A stretch of DNA of 64,000 nucleotides from Neostapfia colusana (Eukaryota; Streptophyta; Magnoliopsida; Poales; Poaceae): the NCBI GenBank assembly GCA_030760725.1, contig JASWHV010000008.1, positions 45,208,057-45,272,056 of the forward strand, read 5' to 3'. Numbering within the stretch: the stretch's first letter is position 1; each line of letters opens with the position of its first letter. Both the position numbers and the translations under genes were made by a program. Shown in pieces: positions 1 to 12,314 of this stretch. The notes under the pieces were generated by a model. It ran no database searches. It saw only the letters and a list, made by a program, of their open reading frames with translations, and was not told where the DNA came from.

Positions 1-3000
1 CATTTCCCACATGCATCATATAGGGGCTGGACATATGAAAAAGTCCTACATCTTGCTAGGAATGTCCATGCCAAATTTTACCCAAATTTAAGACCTCTTT
101 GAAGTCCTTTTGGGTATAACTAGAAAGAGGCTGGTTTGAACTCAAATTCAAATTCAAACTGTTTCCATCCCATGAATTCAAAAGTGGGAGGCATATTCTT
201 ACTCAGCACATTTTTGTGAGCTCACACACCAATTTTCACTCCATTTGGAGTTGATCTTGACATGAGCTAAATTTAGCAAATTCAAACTCTATTTGAATTT
301 CAAACTGCATATGTGCTGAAAATATATTCAAACTCTTCCCAATTTGAATTCTATCCAAATCAAATGGCCAGATGGTAGACAAATCAAATGACCAAGGTTA
401 TTTGGGTCTCTACTGTTTAGAGCATTTCAGAGGTTAAAACACAGGTGGGACCCACCTGTCAGCTTCACAGTTCACAGAACTGACTTAGGCACCGAGTGTT
501 TGGGTCTCGGGCTCCCGCCGTGGTTGCCACCGCGCCAGGCCGTCGAGGCCAGCAGCTGCTTGCCGTCCCAATCCGCTGAACCGCCTCACTTCCTTCTTAT
601 CTCCGAGACCGAGACGGCGATAGGGTATTCAGTTGCTTCTCTGCTCCCTCACGCAAGAAACGCCGCTCTCGCCGCCGCCCTCTCGGTTGATCGGAAAAGG
701 CCATGATCAAAGCCTCTCCACTCCCTCCAAGCTGCAAAACGGTACGAGAGGCTCTCCTTCTCCTTCCCCGTGGCTGGAAATTAGCTGAACTCGGATGATC
801 TCGACCATACCGAGAGCTCTTTCCGGTGACCTAAGTTCGCCGCACCTCGGGCTCCCGTGGACAGCCCAAACGGGAGCATGTCACGCCCCAGCTAAGGCGC
901 CCCCGGACGCGTTAGAGGCTGGTGCTGCTCACCCCCGAACCACAGCCCGAGTGTTTGATCACCGGTGACGAATTTCAGTTTTCCCTTTCGTTCGGCGCAG
1001 ACCGACCTTCGGGTGTGGATCTGCCAAATTCTTACTCCATAGTTGTTTAGATATCCTCAAACTGTTTCTACACGATCTACACTTAGTGGCGCACAAGTTA
1101 GCTTCACAACACCTAGCATGAGAATCCCTGTACATTGCGTATTTCCGAGCTTGCCAACGGCGCCTTATGCGGGAAGCATCGGGCGCACGGTGAGAGCCTA
1201 CTTAGGACCTCCTCCGAGCTTCTTCAAGCTCATGTCGGTCTTTCATAGGGTCCACTGATGCGCTACAGCCTCTTGCTCGATCGTTTGGGGTGCTAGGAAG
1301 TCCGGCCGACATGGCCGAAGTTCTTCCGAAGCCGCCGCTCGTCGCTGGCCGTGTTCCGGTGATTGTTGTGATGAGCTGAGCCCAGCATCGTGTTCCCCAG
1401 AGGGATTTAGGCAGAGGCATCCAAGATCATGGAGTTTGGCGCACGACAGAGGCCACCGGTGAGCTCTCCGGCGAGGGGTCGCGGCGGCCGAGCGCGGGAG
1501 GCCGGAGGTAGACGAAGCCCCGGTCCACGTGTCAGCGGCCGATATTTTAAAACCGGGATTCGCTGTGGCACCGGATCGGGTGCGGCTGCATGTGAAAGAT
1601 TCTGTAGCCACGTGTGTCGACCGCTGAGAAGTTGACACGTAGCCCCGGCCCCACGTGCAGCGGTTTAAACTTTTTCCCGATTTTCAGATTTAGTTCAAAC
1701 TTCAAACCCACATAAATTTGGCTAGAAAACTCCAAATTGAGTGAACCAAATTTTGTTGGATTCAGCTCTACGAGTACTTTCCAGAAAATCAAGTTTCACT
1801 CTATGAAAATCCATATTCTCCAGAATTAATTCTTCAAAATTTAAATTGTTTATAACTTTAACTGGAGAGCCCTTTTGAGGAAATTCATGGAATTTTGCTG
1901 GGATATTCACCAAAATATCCCCGAGCTACCATAAAAAATTCAGATCTATTTGAGCTTATTTGATCCACCTAACGGTGTGATTAATAAAACTGTTCCAGGG
2001 AAAATATAAAATATCCAGAAACATTTTCAGAATTTCTTTTAAATTGTTTAGCTCATACCTTTAGGTAGGAACCTTCAAATTAAGTGAGACCAACTCCATT
2101 AGAACCTTCTGAAAATCTAGTTTTCATAAAGTCATGGCTTGCTCCATGAAAATCCCTAGAACACCCTAGGAGCTCCAATTAATGTCAAGTACATAATTAT
2201 TTGTGGAGAACTCAAATGAGCTTTGCTGCAAATGAAACATGGCCAAGTTCCTGCTTAGGTTGTAACTAAGTCACTGTAAAAATTTCAGAGTCATTGGGTC
2301 TGTCTAATAAGACTTATAGTCTTCACAAGTTTAAATTCGATTAAAATGCATTTAAATTGATAACATATACATGTTATCTCATGTAGTCGCTAAGGTTGAG
2401 GAGGAACCCGAAGTCCTATACTTTGTCACTCCGGAAGAGCAGCTAGCCTACGACCAAGAGCAGCAAGGCAAGCTCTGGTTTGCATTAAGCTTTTACAAAT
2501 TTTTACTGTGTTGAGAACTTACTTTGAGCACCCACTCAATTCTTGCATTAGAGTCTTGATTGAAACCCAAATGCATAGCCAAGAAAACCCTGGGTTGGGA
2601 TTAGGTTTGAAAAACTCTGTTAGCTATTGCAATGCTAAGATAGTGTAGGATTCGGTACAGTCGAGTAGTTGGAACTGCTCGCTAGAATAGGCTAGAGGCA
2701 CATTGCTCGGGTAAAGATAGCAAATGAAACACATGGCAAAATAAAATGAGACCGAGCGGAGAGTAAGGGCAGCAGGACTTTGGGGCCTGGGTGCTATAGC
2801 TCCGCATGTGTTGATTGAGGACCGAGCCGTGTGCAGGCCTGTTGAACAAGCTAGAACAGTACCGAAGACCTACCAGCTATATGGGAACCGGGAAACCGAT
2901 GTAACTCGGGTAGCTCGGTGTTGAGGCATAGCTGGTCGTTCAGAGAGTAGGTTGAGAGCTCGAGGTGTAAATCGGCTGGCGGCACTGTGGATGCGCACGC

Positions 3001-3879
3001 AGAGACCTCTTGCTCGGGACGATTGGACCGGTTCAATATTTGGCTAACGGGTGAAAGGTGGTTGCGTACGACGTCCGTGATGGTTGCTGTAGGCAAAATC
3101 AAGTACGGGCATACGTGATGGGTTATTCGGATAACCCTGCAGGTGTAAATCGATTATAACCACCGTCCCTCGCGGTCAGTGAGTACCACATGTTCAGTGT
3201 ACCATGACGTAGAAAGAACAGGCTAGATACATGTTAAAAGTTTGCTGATTGGAAAACCGTACATTGATTGTTAATGACTTGCTGTAGTTTAGAGCAAATT
3301 AAAGTTCCTTTCAACTTTGGGCAAAGTACATTAGAGAAATGTGTTTCTTGTTTGATTGCAGCTCTCTCATGTGCCTTAGCATAAGTTCTCCACAACCTGC
3401 TGCTAAAACTTGAAAGTAAGGTTCAAGTAATTAGGCGAGTCCTTTGCAAATTATTTACCTCATGTACCCTAAATCCTTCATGTAGAAGTTTCATGTATAG
3501 GAGAGACGGGTCAGTCTTGCTGAGCCATCGTGCTCACTGCTTGTGTTTGAAGCTTTTGCAGGGGTTTATGAGGAAGGGACTCCCGAGGAGGAGACGGAAC
3601 CCCAGGAGGGGAACCCCGTCGAGTGGGAGTCGTGCACGCCGCCATGTTAGTGAGTGTGCGTGCTAGCGGGGACACGCTCACAGGCTGAACGTGAACTCGA
3701 TGCATAGTCTATGCCCGTGAATGTAGACTGAACATATTTTGTTGTAAAAATGTTCATAAACCTGTTTATGTAATAAAACTTTGCTTCCGCTTTGTATCTT
3801 TGATGTGCGTTATCCGGTGCTGTGCAACGCAGCACCCCTCAGCGTGATCCTGGCTCGACAAGGCCGTGGGGCCGTGTCA
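1..3879 (+). repeat. T0: 3' LTR of a Tekay-type gypsy element (left end outside window)
   Basis: Non-coding LTR, plus orientation, missing roughly its first 100-200 bp to the left. It aligns by eye along its length with the other Tekay-type LTRs here: the motif GGCAAGCTCTGGTTTGCAT at 2467-2485, a module reading gggaaccgggaaaccgatg near 2880, the conserved hairpin at 3328-3372, TTTTGCAG near 3561, and an LTR end ...GTGTCA at 3879. It is followed directly by minus-strand pol of T3, not by a primer-binding site, so it is best read as the 3' LTR of an element lying to the left that inserted into T3. The expected target duplication (CGGAT at 3880-3884) cannot be checked. Short ORFs inside are not conserved in the other LTRs. 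Confidence 0.8.
3328..3372 (+). other. Conserved LTR stem-loop, T0 copy
   Basis: Arms ACATTAGAGA (3328-3337) and TCTCTCATGT (3363-3372) pair at 9 of 10 positions. The loop contains GTGTTTCTTGTTTGATTG, almost identical to the loop in every other Tekay LTR of the window. Confidence 0.6.
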
Positions 3880-4508
3880 CGGATGTGCGAAGTTAAAATT
3901 TCTGGATAGTTAGCACGAAGAAATCCTTCGCTCTCCCATGTCGCTTCACCCTTGTAGTGATCAATCCATAAAACTTTATAGAACCACAACGTACGGTTGC
4001 ATGTGGTTCGGGCCTTCTCATCAATGATCTTAACCGGTTTCTCCTGATATGTGAGATCCGGATGCAGCTCCTCGATATCTCTCAACTGAACGGTGGTTGA
4101 AAACTTGAGGCATTTCCTCAGCTGAGAAATGTGGAAGATGTCGTGCACACCGGAGAGTGTCTCTGGTAATTTCAGCCGGTATGCAGCGGATCCACATCTT
4201 TCCAGAACCTGGAATGGACCGATGAATCGGGGTGCCAACTTTCCTCTGACCCCAAATCTGTTGACACCCTTCATCGGAGACACATGTATATACACGTGAC
4301 CCCCGACCTTGAATTGCAGAGGGCGTCTTCTCCGGTCCGCATATTGCTTTTTTCGGGATTGGTCGGCTTTTAAGTTCGCTTGAATCAGCCGAACTTTTTC
4401 TTCTGCACTGTTGACAAGATCAATCCCGAAGGTGATCCTTTCGCCGGATTCACACCAATTCAGCGGTGTGCGGCATTTTCTTCCGTATAGCGCCTCGTAA
4501 GGTGCCAT
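3880..4508 (-). pseudogene. T3 pol: integrase C-terminal part and chromodomain
   Basis: This is the 3' end of a minus-strand Ty3/gypsy polyprotein, about 210 residues before the T0 junction. It starts in the end of the integrase core (MAPYEALYGRKCRTPL), continues through the GPY/F-type region (GKLAPRFIGPFQVLERCG) and ends in a chromodomain-like segment (KIIDEKARTT, FYKVLWIDHYKGEATWE). Chromodomains of this kind mark chromoviruses and guide integration to particular chromatin in known family members. At 3879/3880 the coding sequence runs into the T0 LTR, so the last residues read from LTR sequence are artefactual. It is separated from the upstream integrase core (4531-4875) by a stop and frame change. 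Confidence 0.85.
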
Positions 4509-4530
4509 ATTTATGCTGGCCTGGTATCCA

Positions 4531-4940
4531 TTACAATAACTCAGCTAACGATAAGTGATTATCCCAATTTTTACCATTGTTGATAGCACAAGCTCGTAAC
4601 ATGTCTTCTAGGATTTGATTTACCCGCTCGGTTTGCCCATCCGTCTGTGGGTGGTACTCTGAACTACGGGTCATCTTCGTACCCAAGGAAGCATGTAACT
4701 GCTCCAAAAAACGAGACACAAATAAAGTGCTCCGATCCGAGATAATAGTGTGCGGTACGCCGTATAAGCAAAGGATCCGTGAGATGTACAGTTCAGCATA
4801 CTTCTTGGCGTTGTAGTTGGTATTGACTGGGATAAAATGGGCAACCTTTGTGAGCCGGTCGACGACCACCCACACTGAATCATGTTTCTGAAAATGTAGT
4901 GGATAAACTGACGATGAAGTCCATGCTCACATCCTCCCAC
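4531..4940 (-). pseudogene. T3 pol: integrase catalytic core
   Basis: rve-type integrase core, which inserts element cDNA into the genome. The first catalytic Asp lies in SMDFI near 4920, the second in IISDRST, and the Glu in QTDGQTERVNQILEDM. The reading frame changes near 4880-4900, splitting the first Asp from the rest, and a stop ends the second part at 4531. The parts are in family order, so this is a mutated but recognisable core. Confidence 0.85.
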
Positions 4941-5044
4941 TTCTAGGTAGGAATTCCTAACGGTTGTAATAATCCCGGTTTTTTCATGTGATCAGCCTTA
5001 TCCCTCCACCGTGTATCACACTCCGACACGTATTTCATGATCTC

Positions 5045-5380
5045 CTACTTCACCTGTGTCCACCAAAATTTGCCTCTGAGTTCTTGATACATCTTGTTCC
5101 TGCCGGGATGAATAGAAAACTTTGCCAAGTGATCTTCATCAATGATTATCTTCCGTAACTCTGGTTTACATGGTACGACTATTCTGTTCTTGAATCGCAG
5201 AAAGACGTCTCCGTCTTTCCGGAAACACTTCAGCTCCCCACTGTCTACACGTCTCCATAAATGTGACATACCCTTGTCATGTTTCTGGGCTGCCGCTACC
5301 TCTTCACGGATGGTGGGGATAAAAGCTAGGTTATAGAGAGCTCCATGGGGAACCACATACAATGGTGGCTCACTCTTCAA
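5045..5380 (-). pseudogene. T3 pol: integrase zinc-binding N-terminal region
   Basis: About 110 residues with the H2C2-type integrase leader: DEDHLAKFSIHPGRNKMY holds the two His, followed by the FWWTQ segment. The partner Cys residues lie beyond the stop at 5045 in the continuing sequence. It is in a different frame from the RNase H part (5370-5975), overlapping by about 10 bp, so there is a frameshift near 5375. The spacing is that of a Tekay-type pol. Confidence 0.8.
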
Positions 5381-5975
5381 CCGGGGTGATGGTCATATTA
5401 TGTACATGTGATTTGTGACTCAACGCATCCGCCACCACGTAATGGATCTCTATTACATAATCCTTTATCAGCTCCAACCATCTTTGCTTCCTCATGTTCA
5501 ACTCTTTCTGAGTAAATATGTACTTGAGACTCCTGTGGTCGGTATATAAATGTACGAGGTTACCGAGTAGGTAATGCCTCCACATCTTGACTGCGAGTAC
5601 CACGGCAGCAAGCTCTATGTAATGAGTTGGATAGTTTTGCTCATGATTCTGGAACTGACATGATCCATACGCGAACACCCTTCGGTCTTGCATCAGCACA
5701 CATCCGAGCCCAATGCCGGATGCATAGCAGTACACATCGAACGGTCTTGTTGTGGCTGGATGCGCCAAAACTGGTGCTGATGTTAGGTGCTTCACTAAAG
5801 CCTTGAATGCTGCTTCACATGCTGGACTCCAAACATATTTGGTAGCCTTCTTCAGCAGCTCGGTCATAGGCTTGGAAATCTTCGAGAAGTTCGGAATGAA
5901 CCTCCGATAATATCCTGCGAGTCCGAGGAAACCCCGTACCTCATGGTTAAACCTCGGGGACATCCAATTCAGCAC
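5370..5975 (-). pseudogene. T3 pol: end of RT, RNase H domain
   Basis: About 200 residues: the RT connection (EVRGFLGLAGYYRRFIPNFS, SKPMTELLKK) then gypsy RNase H (FDVYCYASGIGLGCVLMQ, YPTHYIELAAVVLAVKMWRHYLLG, LYTDHRSLKYIFTQKELN). RNase H removes RNA during reverse transcription. The motif usually read CDAS is CYAS here, so a catalytic Asp has become Tyr. The part is in frame with the upstream RT segment, separated by one stop at 5976-5978. Confidence 0.85.
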
Positions 5976-7039
5976 TTACGTAATTTTTCTCGGGTCTACA
6001 GCGATGCCCTCCGCTGAGATGATATGCCAGACGAAAGGTACTTGCGATATCCAGAATTCGCACTTGCTGAATTTCGCGTATAGCTTGTGATCCCACAGCC
6101 GTTGCAAGACTATACACAGGTGCTTCTCGTGTTCTTCCTCTGACTTGGAATAAACCCGGATGTCGTTGATGAATACCACGACAAACTTTTCCATCTCCGG
6201 CGTAATTACTGAGTTCATCAAGTACATGAAATGAGCTGGAGCATTAGTGAGACTGAAGGACATGACCAGGTACTCATAAAGCCAGTACCTTGTTGAGAAA
6301 GCCGTTTTCGGAATGTCCTCAGGCCGTATTTTAATCTGGTGGTACCCGGATCATAAGTCCATTTTGGAAAAGATCTTTTCTTCGACCAACTGATCAAATA
6401 ACATGTCGATCCGTGGCAACGGGTACATGTTCTTGATTGTCACGGCGTTTAGTGGACGATAGTCCACACAAAGACGCAAAATTTCGTTTTTCTTCTTCAC
6501 AAATAATGCCAAACAGCCCCATGGCGAGGATCTCGGCCTAATAAACCCATTTTCCAGCTGGTCCATCAACGGCGTTTTCAATTCCGCCAACTCCTTTGGC
6601 GCCATCTTGTACGGCCTTCTGGATATTGGCATAGTTCCCGGTGCAAGTTCAATCTTGAACTCCACCTCCCGGTCGGGCGGCATACCCTGTAAATCATTCG
6701 GGAACACGTCAGGGAACTCACGAACTACTAGAATATCTTCCAATCTGATGGTGGTGGATTGATATACGTTTGTAAGTTTTATTTCTGGACTGTCCATAAA
6801 TAATGAATGAGATTCATGCATTTTTGGGTACAAATGCACGACTCGTAGGATGGTGTCTAAAACAGCGCCGTGGCTGGTTAACCATGACATCCCTAAGATG
6901 ACATTGACCTTTTGTCGCTCTAAAGCTATGAGAGACGTCGGGTATACTCTACCCCCTAAGCATAATGGTGCTTTTTGAACCATCATGCTTGCTGAAATGT
7001 TACCACCCAGTGAACAAATCAAGTAAGGCTTTTGGTGGG
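5976..7039 (-). pseudogene. T3 pol: protease C-terminus and reverse transcriptase
   Basis: Minus-strand gypsy RT. Reading downwards: end of the aspartic-protease region (VNVILGMSWLTSHGAVLD), the linker FPDVFPNDLQGMPPDREVEF, RT fingers (APGTMPISRRPYKMAPKELAELK, GFIRPRSSPWGCLALFVKKK, LCVDYRPLNAVTIKN), then a TGA at 6351-6353 in KMDL-stop-SGYH. The palm continues at 5976-6263 with MSFSLTNAPAHF. The catalytic box usually FIDDI is FINDI here, losing an active-site Asp, so the enzyme is dead. At 7039 T3 coding sequence stops at the T1 LTR and resumes at 39807. Confidence 0.88.
7035..7039. repeat. Target-site duplication GTGGG, left side of T1
   Basis: GTGGG directly precedes the T1 5' LTR (TGTAACAGCCC). 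The same five bases occur at 39802-39806, just past the end of the right LTR. Confidence 0.65.
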
Positions 7040-9873
7040 TGTAACAGCCCTTACTTTTGTAAAGTTTGATTTCAACTAATGAAACCAAGTTAAGGCGATA
7101 AAAGACTATAGTTGTATCACATGAAATTATAAACACAAATATGGACATGTGAGGGAGTTAAAAAAATTTCTCTAGCCCATGTTCAACACATGTTAACCTA
7201 GGGGAAAGAATTACACTCCCAAAAACTCTAACTCATGCGCACCCTTTTCTATGAGGAGAGCGGAGGAAATTTAAACACCATTTTGAATCTTTTGAAATGA
7301 TTCCTATCCAGATTGTCCAAAGGCCTCTATGTGTGATCATAGATGTATTTCTCATGTATTCAAGAGCCTAAGTTTAAAATTTGGAGAATTTTAGTTTTCA
7401 TATACTATTTATTCTGAGGATTAAATGAGGGTATGTTAAAATTCAAACTTGAATTTGAATTTTGAACCAAACAAACTCAATTTCAAAATATGATTTCAGA
7501 TTTGAGTTCCTCATAATTCTTTTGACCTATCCTCCAAGTTTCATCAAATTCAGAGCTCGTTTGCTATTTTAAACGGAAAAGGGGATAAGAGGGAGAATTT
7601 TGGCTGTGGACCCCACTGGTCAGTCTCACAAAAGTGCAAACCGACTCCAGCGATGGCTGAGCGCGCGACAGCTCCCGGCAGCCGATCGCACACGACGATC
7701 TCCGGTGCCACCTCCTCCTCTCTGGTGCCCTTACCTACCTCGAAGACTGCACAAGCGAAGTTCTCCTCTGCTTCTGTCACGCAAAGAACACCTCGGCTGT
7801 TCCCTGTTTCTTCTGATCGCCCAGGAAAACCAGCAACCTTTGCTCGAGCTCCCCACAGCAAAAACCATCACCCATGAGTTCTCTAGCCGACTTGCAACCT
7901 CACCCCGTTGATCCATGCTTGCTTGCGCCTAGAAACAGTTCGATTGCTGCTGCTCCCGAGCTCAAACTGAAGAAACCGAACTGGTCACTGTGGTCAGCCC
8001 AAACCAGGAGTGATCACGCCCAAGCAAGCCACCCCATCGGTGCACCTACAAGCCTAGTTGCTCACCTCCGAAGCTCAGCCCTAGCCATTGATCACAGAGG
8101 GAGAATTTCAAGATTTTCTCCCAGGCGTCAGAAACTGACCTTGAGGTAAGGAATCGCAAAATTCGTCCTCAAATTGTGTTTGTTGTGTTTCAAACTTCAC
8201 ACACAGGATCTTAACTGCCTAGCACACCTCCTCCATTGATTTTAGACCAAGAAATTGAGTGTAGAGCGAGGAATCCGAGTTCTTTTCGAGGGGATACCGC
8301 TGGACCATATCGGGCGCACGGTGCCGATAGGTTTGGAGCGCTCCCCGGCTTGTTTAGACCTTATGTCGGTCTTCTAAATGATCTCCTGGTGCTTTAGAGC
8401 CCAAGAACCGACCATTTGGTGGAGAATTCACCGTGCACGACCTCGCCGGAGCCCTAGGGTTTGCTGTTGCCGGTGCGCCTTGTTTTCTGGCGGGTTTCAG
8501 CCGCCGGCGACCTCACCAACAGGTTCAGTGTGGGGGGAAATGGTGGGGCGGCCAGCAGGGGGGACTGGAGGTGGCCTGGAAGGTCCTTTCCGGCGACCCT
8601 CGCCGGAGGGATCCGCCACTGCCCTGTTTGACCCGAGGCTGAAGGTTAGGGATGATGAGTGGGACCCAATGTCGGCATTTAAACATTTTCCAGATTTTCC
8701 CAATTCAGTTCAAACATTGGAGAGCCATAACTTTGTGTAGGAGTGTCCACAAATTGTGAAATAAATTTTATTGGATTCCCCTCAAAGAGTACTATCCAGG
8801 GGTGCAGCCCAATGTTTATGAAAATCCCTGGATTTGGCTCATTAATGCATTGAAAAAATATTCTATGAATTTTTACAGGAGTTCTGTTAGTTGGAAAATT
8901 CCTAAATTTGGTCAGGACATTCTTACAAAATTCCTCGAACTCCAGTAAAAATTTCAGAGGCATTGGACCCCATTTGCTTGGTCAAATGATGTGTTCATTT
9001 CTTATGTCTCTGAAAATTGAGAAAAATGAACAGAGACAATTTCAGCTTTTCCCCATTCTTTGTAAAATTCATAGCTCCATGTAGGAAACTCCAATTCCTA
9101 TGGCAAAACAAATTCCTATGGACTCAGGACATTTTGTACTTCACAAAAAGTCTACTTTTCAGCATAGGAAAGCTTAATATCCAGGGGGTAAAGGCATATT
9201 ACTGAAAACCACATAAGGATTTGTTGTGCTCACATGAAGCCATTTCATGAGCTCAATTTTCGCACACTACCTAAATACCTTCCACAGAAGCCGTGGTGAA
9301 ATTTTTAGCTTCATTGGACCTCTGGAACTTGAGCTACCATCTTTTAGGTTTAAGTGTTCATATAATGGACTTAATCACATGGTGGTTACTAGTATCCCTT
9401 GTCACCAAGCATTCTTCTTCTCTAAGGTTTAGATCCAACAACAGAAACCTTGCTGTTGTTTATGTCTTTTAGGTATGAGTTAACTGGTACAACAGTTTTG
9501 AATCATTTTCTAAATTGCTTTTGAATACATGTGCATAAATCATCTTAATAGCACGTGACGTCGACGTTCGACGAGGACTCAACTCCACAGCGAGGATCTC
9601 CATCTCGTGACGAGTTTGGCGGATTCTCCGGAGGAAGACTAACTCCTAGCTTCTAATAAAACCGTTGAGCAAGGCAAGCCCCGGTTTGCATATCGTTACC
9701 GTTTTAAATTTTGCTTTACTTCACCTCATGTTTATTAGACTCGATATTGTGCATTATGTCTAGGATGATTGAAACCCACTTGCATGGCTATTACATCCCA
9801 GAGTAGAAGGTTTAGTGTAGGCCTTTCCTCGTAGTAGATGCTAGGCTAATGTTGTAGCTAGCTCGGTAGAAGT

Positions 9874-9894
9874 CGAGTAGTAAAAAGCTACTCG
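9874..9894 (+). other. LTR hairpin CGAGTAG/CTACTCG, T1 left copy
   Basis: CGAGTAG and CTACTCG are perfect inverted arms separated by TAAAAAG. Related hairpins sit at the equivalent place in other Tekay LTRs, with a different loop. Confidence 0.55.
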
Positions 9895-10611
9895 CGAGAA
9901 AGTTCGAGTAAGGGAGTTACTCGCGAGAGGTTGATGATAAGAGCACCCTCATGAAAATGAGATAGGGACGGGGACGTTCCTGTAGGATGGAGCGCTCAAG
10001 GTTGGTCTCGACCTGCGATGGGTGTGACAATGCTTGAGACAACATTTGGCCTGGACCGGGATGGTAAGGCAAATGTGGAGGTTGGTTGTAGCCCCGTCCG
10101 TGTCGGTTAAGGACCGTATGTATGCGGCCCTGCTGGACAAGATTAAGCTGTACCGGATATATAGTGGGGTAAGGGACCCATGAAACCGATGTAACTCGAT
10201 GGACCATGATATAGAAACTCATCCTTTGTGTGGGAATGGCGTTGAGAAGGCGGGAGGTATAAATCCTTTAGGGGGCAACTTCGACGTGTCCGCGTAGAGG
10301 ACCATCCTGCTTGGCGCAAAACGTTTTCTATGTCAGGGTGTCGTGTGAAAGGTTGCTGCATACAACGTAAGAAAGAGCTCTTGAGAGAGCCTTTCGAGGC
10401 GGGTGTATGTGTTGTGTATTCCGGGTTGTTATTGATGCGAATCACCATGACTCACGGAAGTGGATTGAGCATACTTGCCCACTGCGCCGTGACGTAGTAA
10501 GAAGAGGAACTAAGTCTCTTAACATGCTGTTTATGGATTAATCTTTGTATTGGAGCCTTGACTGAATTAGAGATAGTTCCAACTAAAGTTCATTTCCACC
10601 TTAGGCTAGCA

Positions 10612-10655
10612 ACATCGGAATAATCGTTTCTTGTTTGATTGTGGACTTCCGGTGT
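10612..10655 (+). other. Conserved LTR stem-loop, T1 left copy
   Basis: ACATCGGAA (10612-10620) pairs with TTCCGGTGT (10647-10655), nine pairs including one G-U. The loop holds CGTTTCTTGTTTGATTGTGG. The right T1 LTR has CAGAA/TTCTG in the same place, an A-U pair instead of G-C. Confidence 0.65.
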
Positions 10656-10947
10656 GGTAAGGCATGAGGACCACTAAAATGAAGGCTATAAGAATATGAA
10701 TATAAGGATCAAGTTTAGTCAAGCTCCATTTTGCAAATTCTTGTTCCTACTGTCTTACTACCCCTGCATGTAGAGTTACATGTTTAGGTTTGACGGTTAA
10801 GACTTGCTGAGCCTTAGTGCTCACGGTTGCTTCTGAGTTGTTTTTGCAGGTAGCAGGATGCCTGCTATGAAGAGGGTTGTTTGGTGAGACGATGAACCTG
10901 ACAGTTCATTCACTCATCGGAAACCTCACAGTTCATTCCTCACAGCG

Positions 10948-10960
10948 TGGTACTAGAGCC
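10948..10960 (+). promoter_or_regulatory. T1 primer-binding site
   Basis: TGGTACTAGAGCC lies 3 nt after the LTR end. It resembles TGGTATCAGAGCC, complementary to the 3' end of initiator tRNA-Met, with the central bases altered. Confidence 0.7.
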
Positions 10961-12309
10961 ACATTGGGAATAGCACACATGAAAAGAGCATATTTTTGAA
11001 AACTTCGAGGTATACGAGTGAGGAACGTATAGTATGCCAACATAAAGAGTATTATTAGCATAGTTACATAAGGTGGCAAGCTAACAGTGTGTCAGTATTT
11101 CCGATTCTGTAACGACGCACCTATGTGGAGGTAAAAATGGTAAGGAACGCCACGGAAAGCGGATCAATTTCGGTTAGCTCACCCATACGAGGAATGTAGT
11201 GTGGGATGTCCCATTCAGCAATGGACGGTAAGTGAATATGTTTCCTAAGACTCTTCATGTCTTAGAGAAATATGAATGGCACTAGCCTCCAGTGCGCAAA
11301 CCCAGGGGTAAGAGGAGGAGACCCCATCGTGTGGTTTGTAACATGAAGTGTGTTCTCTAGGACTCTTCATGTCCTATGAGTCATACGAAAGCGCTGTTCC
11401 ACTGGTGTGCTTTATTGCAAAGGTGTGGAGCCCCCGTCGGGTGGTGAATAACCCGATCATGTACCTTGAGACGTAGCTTGACTCAAGGACGGCGTGTATG
11501 GCAATGATACGGGGCGTATGTTTTTACTATGATATGGACCTGCCTGTAATGACAAACCATTGAGTGCATCACTATTGAGTGATTTTATGCAGGTATCTTA
11601 ACCACGAGTAGTACATGCCGTGTAGAAAACGTTTGTGAGTAAGCGTTTTAGTGCCACCATTTGAGACGTATAAGCCGGTATAACGCCGGTTAGGATTTTA
11701 ATTTGGTGAGGCAACGTAGTACCGTGATTTGTTTTGAACTGCAAGAAAATGAAGGTTTGAAAAGAAAAGGAGGAAATTTGGAGTCTAGGATTCCATTAAT
11801 GGTTAATGAACTAAGAGCCAATTGGGAGTATATATTCATTCACAAAGACTTAGGAATAACCTCCCCTGTTTTCGACATATTATTTTGTGAATTTGAACAG
11901 GGCATAACTTTTGTGCGGTTGAACCCATGGAGGTGTGTGATACATTTCTGGAAATTTTTTGAAGTCTTCTACAACTTTTCTGTAGAACTCCAGATCAGAA
12001 TCACCCTCCAAATGGATGAAATTCTCAGATGAGTGTGAACGGTCCAAAAACAGGGCAGACACAAAATGCTCTCTGGAAATTTCTGTATTTCGACCATAAC
12101 TTTCCATATAAAAATTTCTAAGGGTCACTTAATACACCGTTGGAAAGCTTGTGATATATTCTATGACTTTGTAGTTCAAAGTTTCTCCAGATTTGGAGTT
12201 TAATTGTATGAAATCTTGCGGACAAAACAGCCACTTTCAAATGAGGTGCTGTCAAAATTGTTCCAGATTTCTGTTAACTTTGAAATATCACAACTTTTGA
12301 TCCATAACA
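10961..12309 (+). other. T1: untranslated leader, first part
   Basis: Leader between the primer-binding site and gag. It parallels the T2 leader at 17178-18700 (GGTAAGGAACGCCAC near 11150 and 17360; CTTGACTCAAGGACGGC near 11475). The longest ORF (11703-12032) is not conserved in T2. The T2 insertion interrupts the leader at 12315; it resumes at 24702. Confidence 0.75.
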
Positions 12310-12314
12310 GATAT
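12310..12314. repeat. Target-site duplication GATAT, left side of T2
   Basis: GATAT directly precedes TGTAAAAGTCCC. The same five bases follow the end of the right T2 LTR at 24702-24706. Confidence 0.9.

Larger units (their letters stand above)
7040..10944 (+). repeat. T1: 5' LTR, Tekay-type, about 3.9 kb
   Basis: Begins TGTAACAGCCC and ends ...CCTCACA just before a primer-binding site. It matches the LTR starting at 29590 along almost its whole length, with visible substitutions and small indels, more than between the T2 LTRs. Its last part is shortened: after ATCGGAAACCT (about 10926) it jumps to CACAGTTCATTCCTCACA, lacking about 230 bp present in the right LTR. Contents: a GC-rich block at about 7600-8140 ending in a GT splice-donor-like site, the CGGGCGCACGGTG motif at 8311-8323, the 19-bp motif at 9673-9691, and hairpins at 9874-9894 and 10612-10655. 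No coding capacity is supported. Confidence 0.9.

Noticed and set aside
1..3879. T0 as the 3' LTR of T3 itself
   Set aside because: It lies in the opposite orientation to T3 and cuts the pol C-terminus, so it must belong to another element or a rearrangement.
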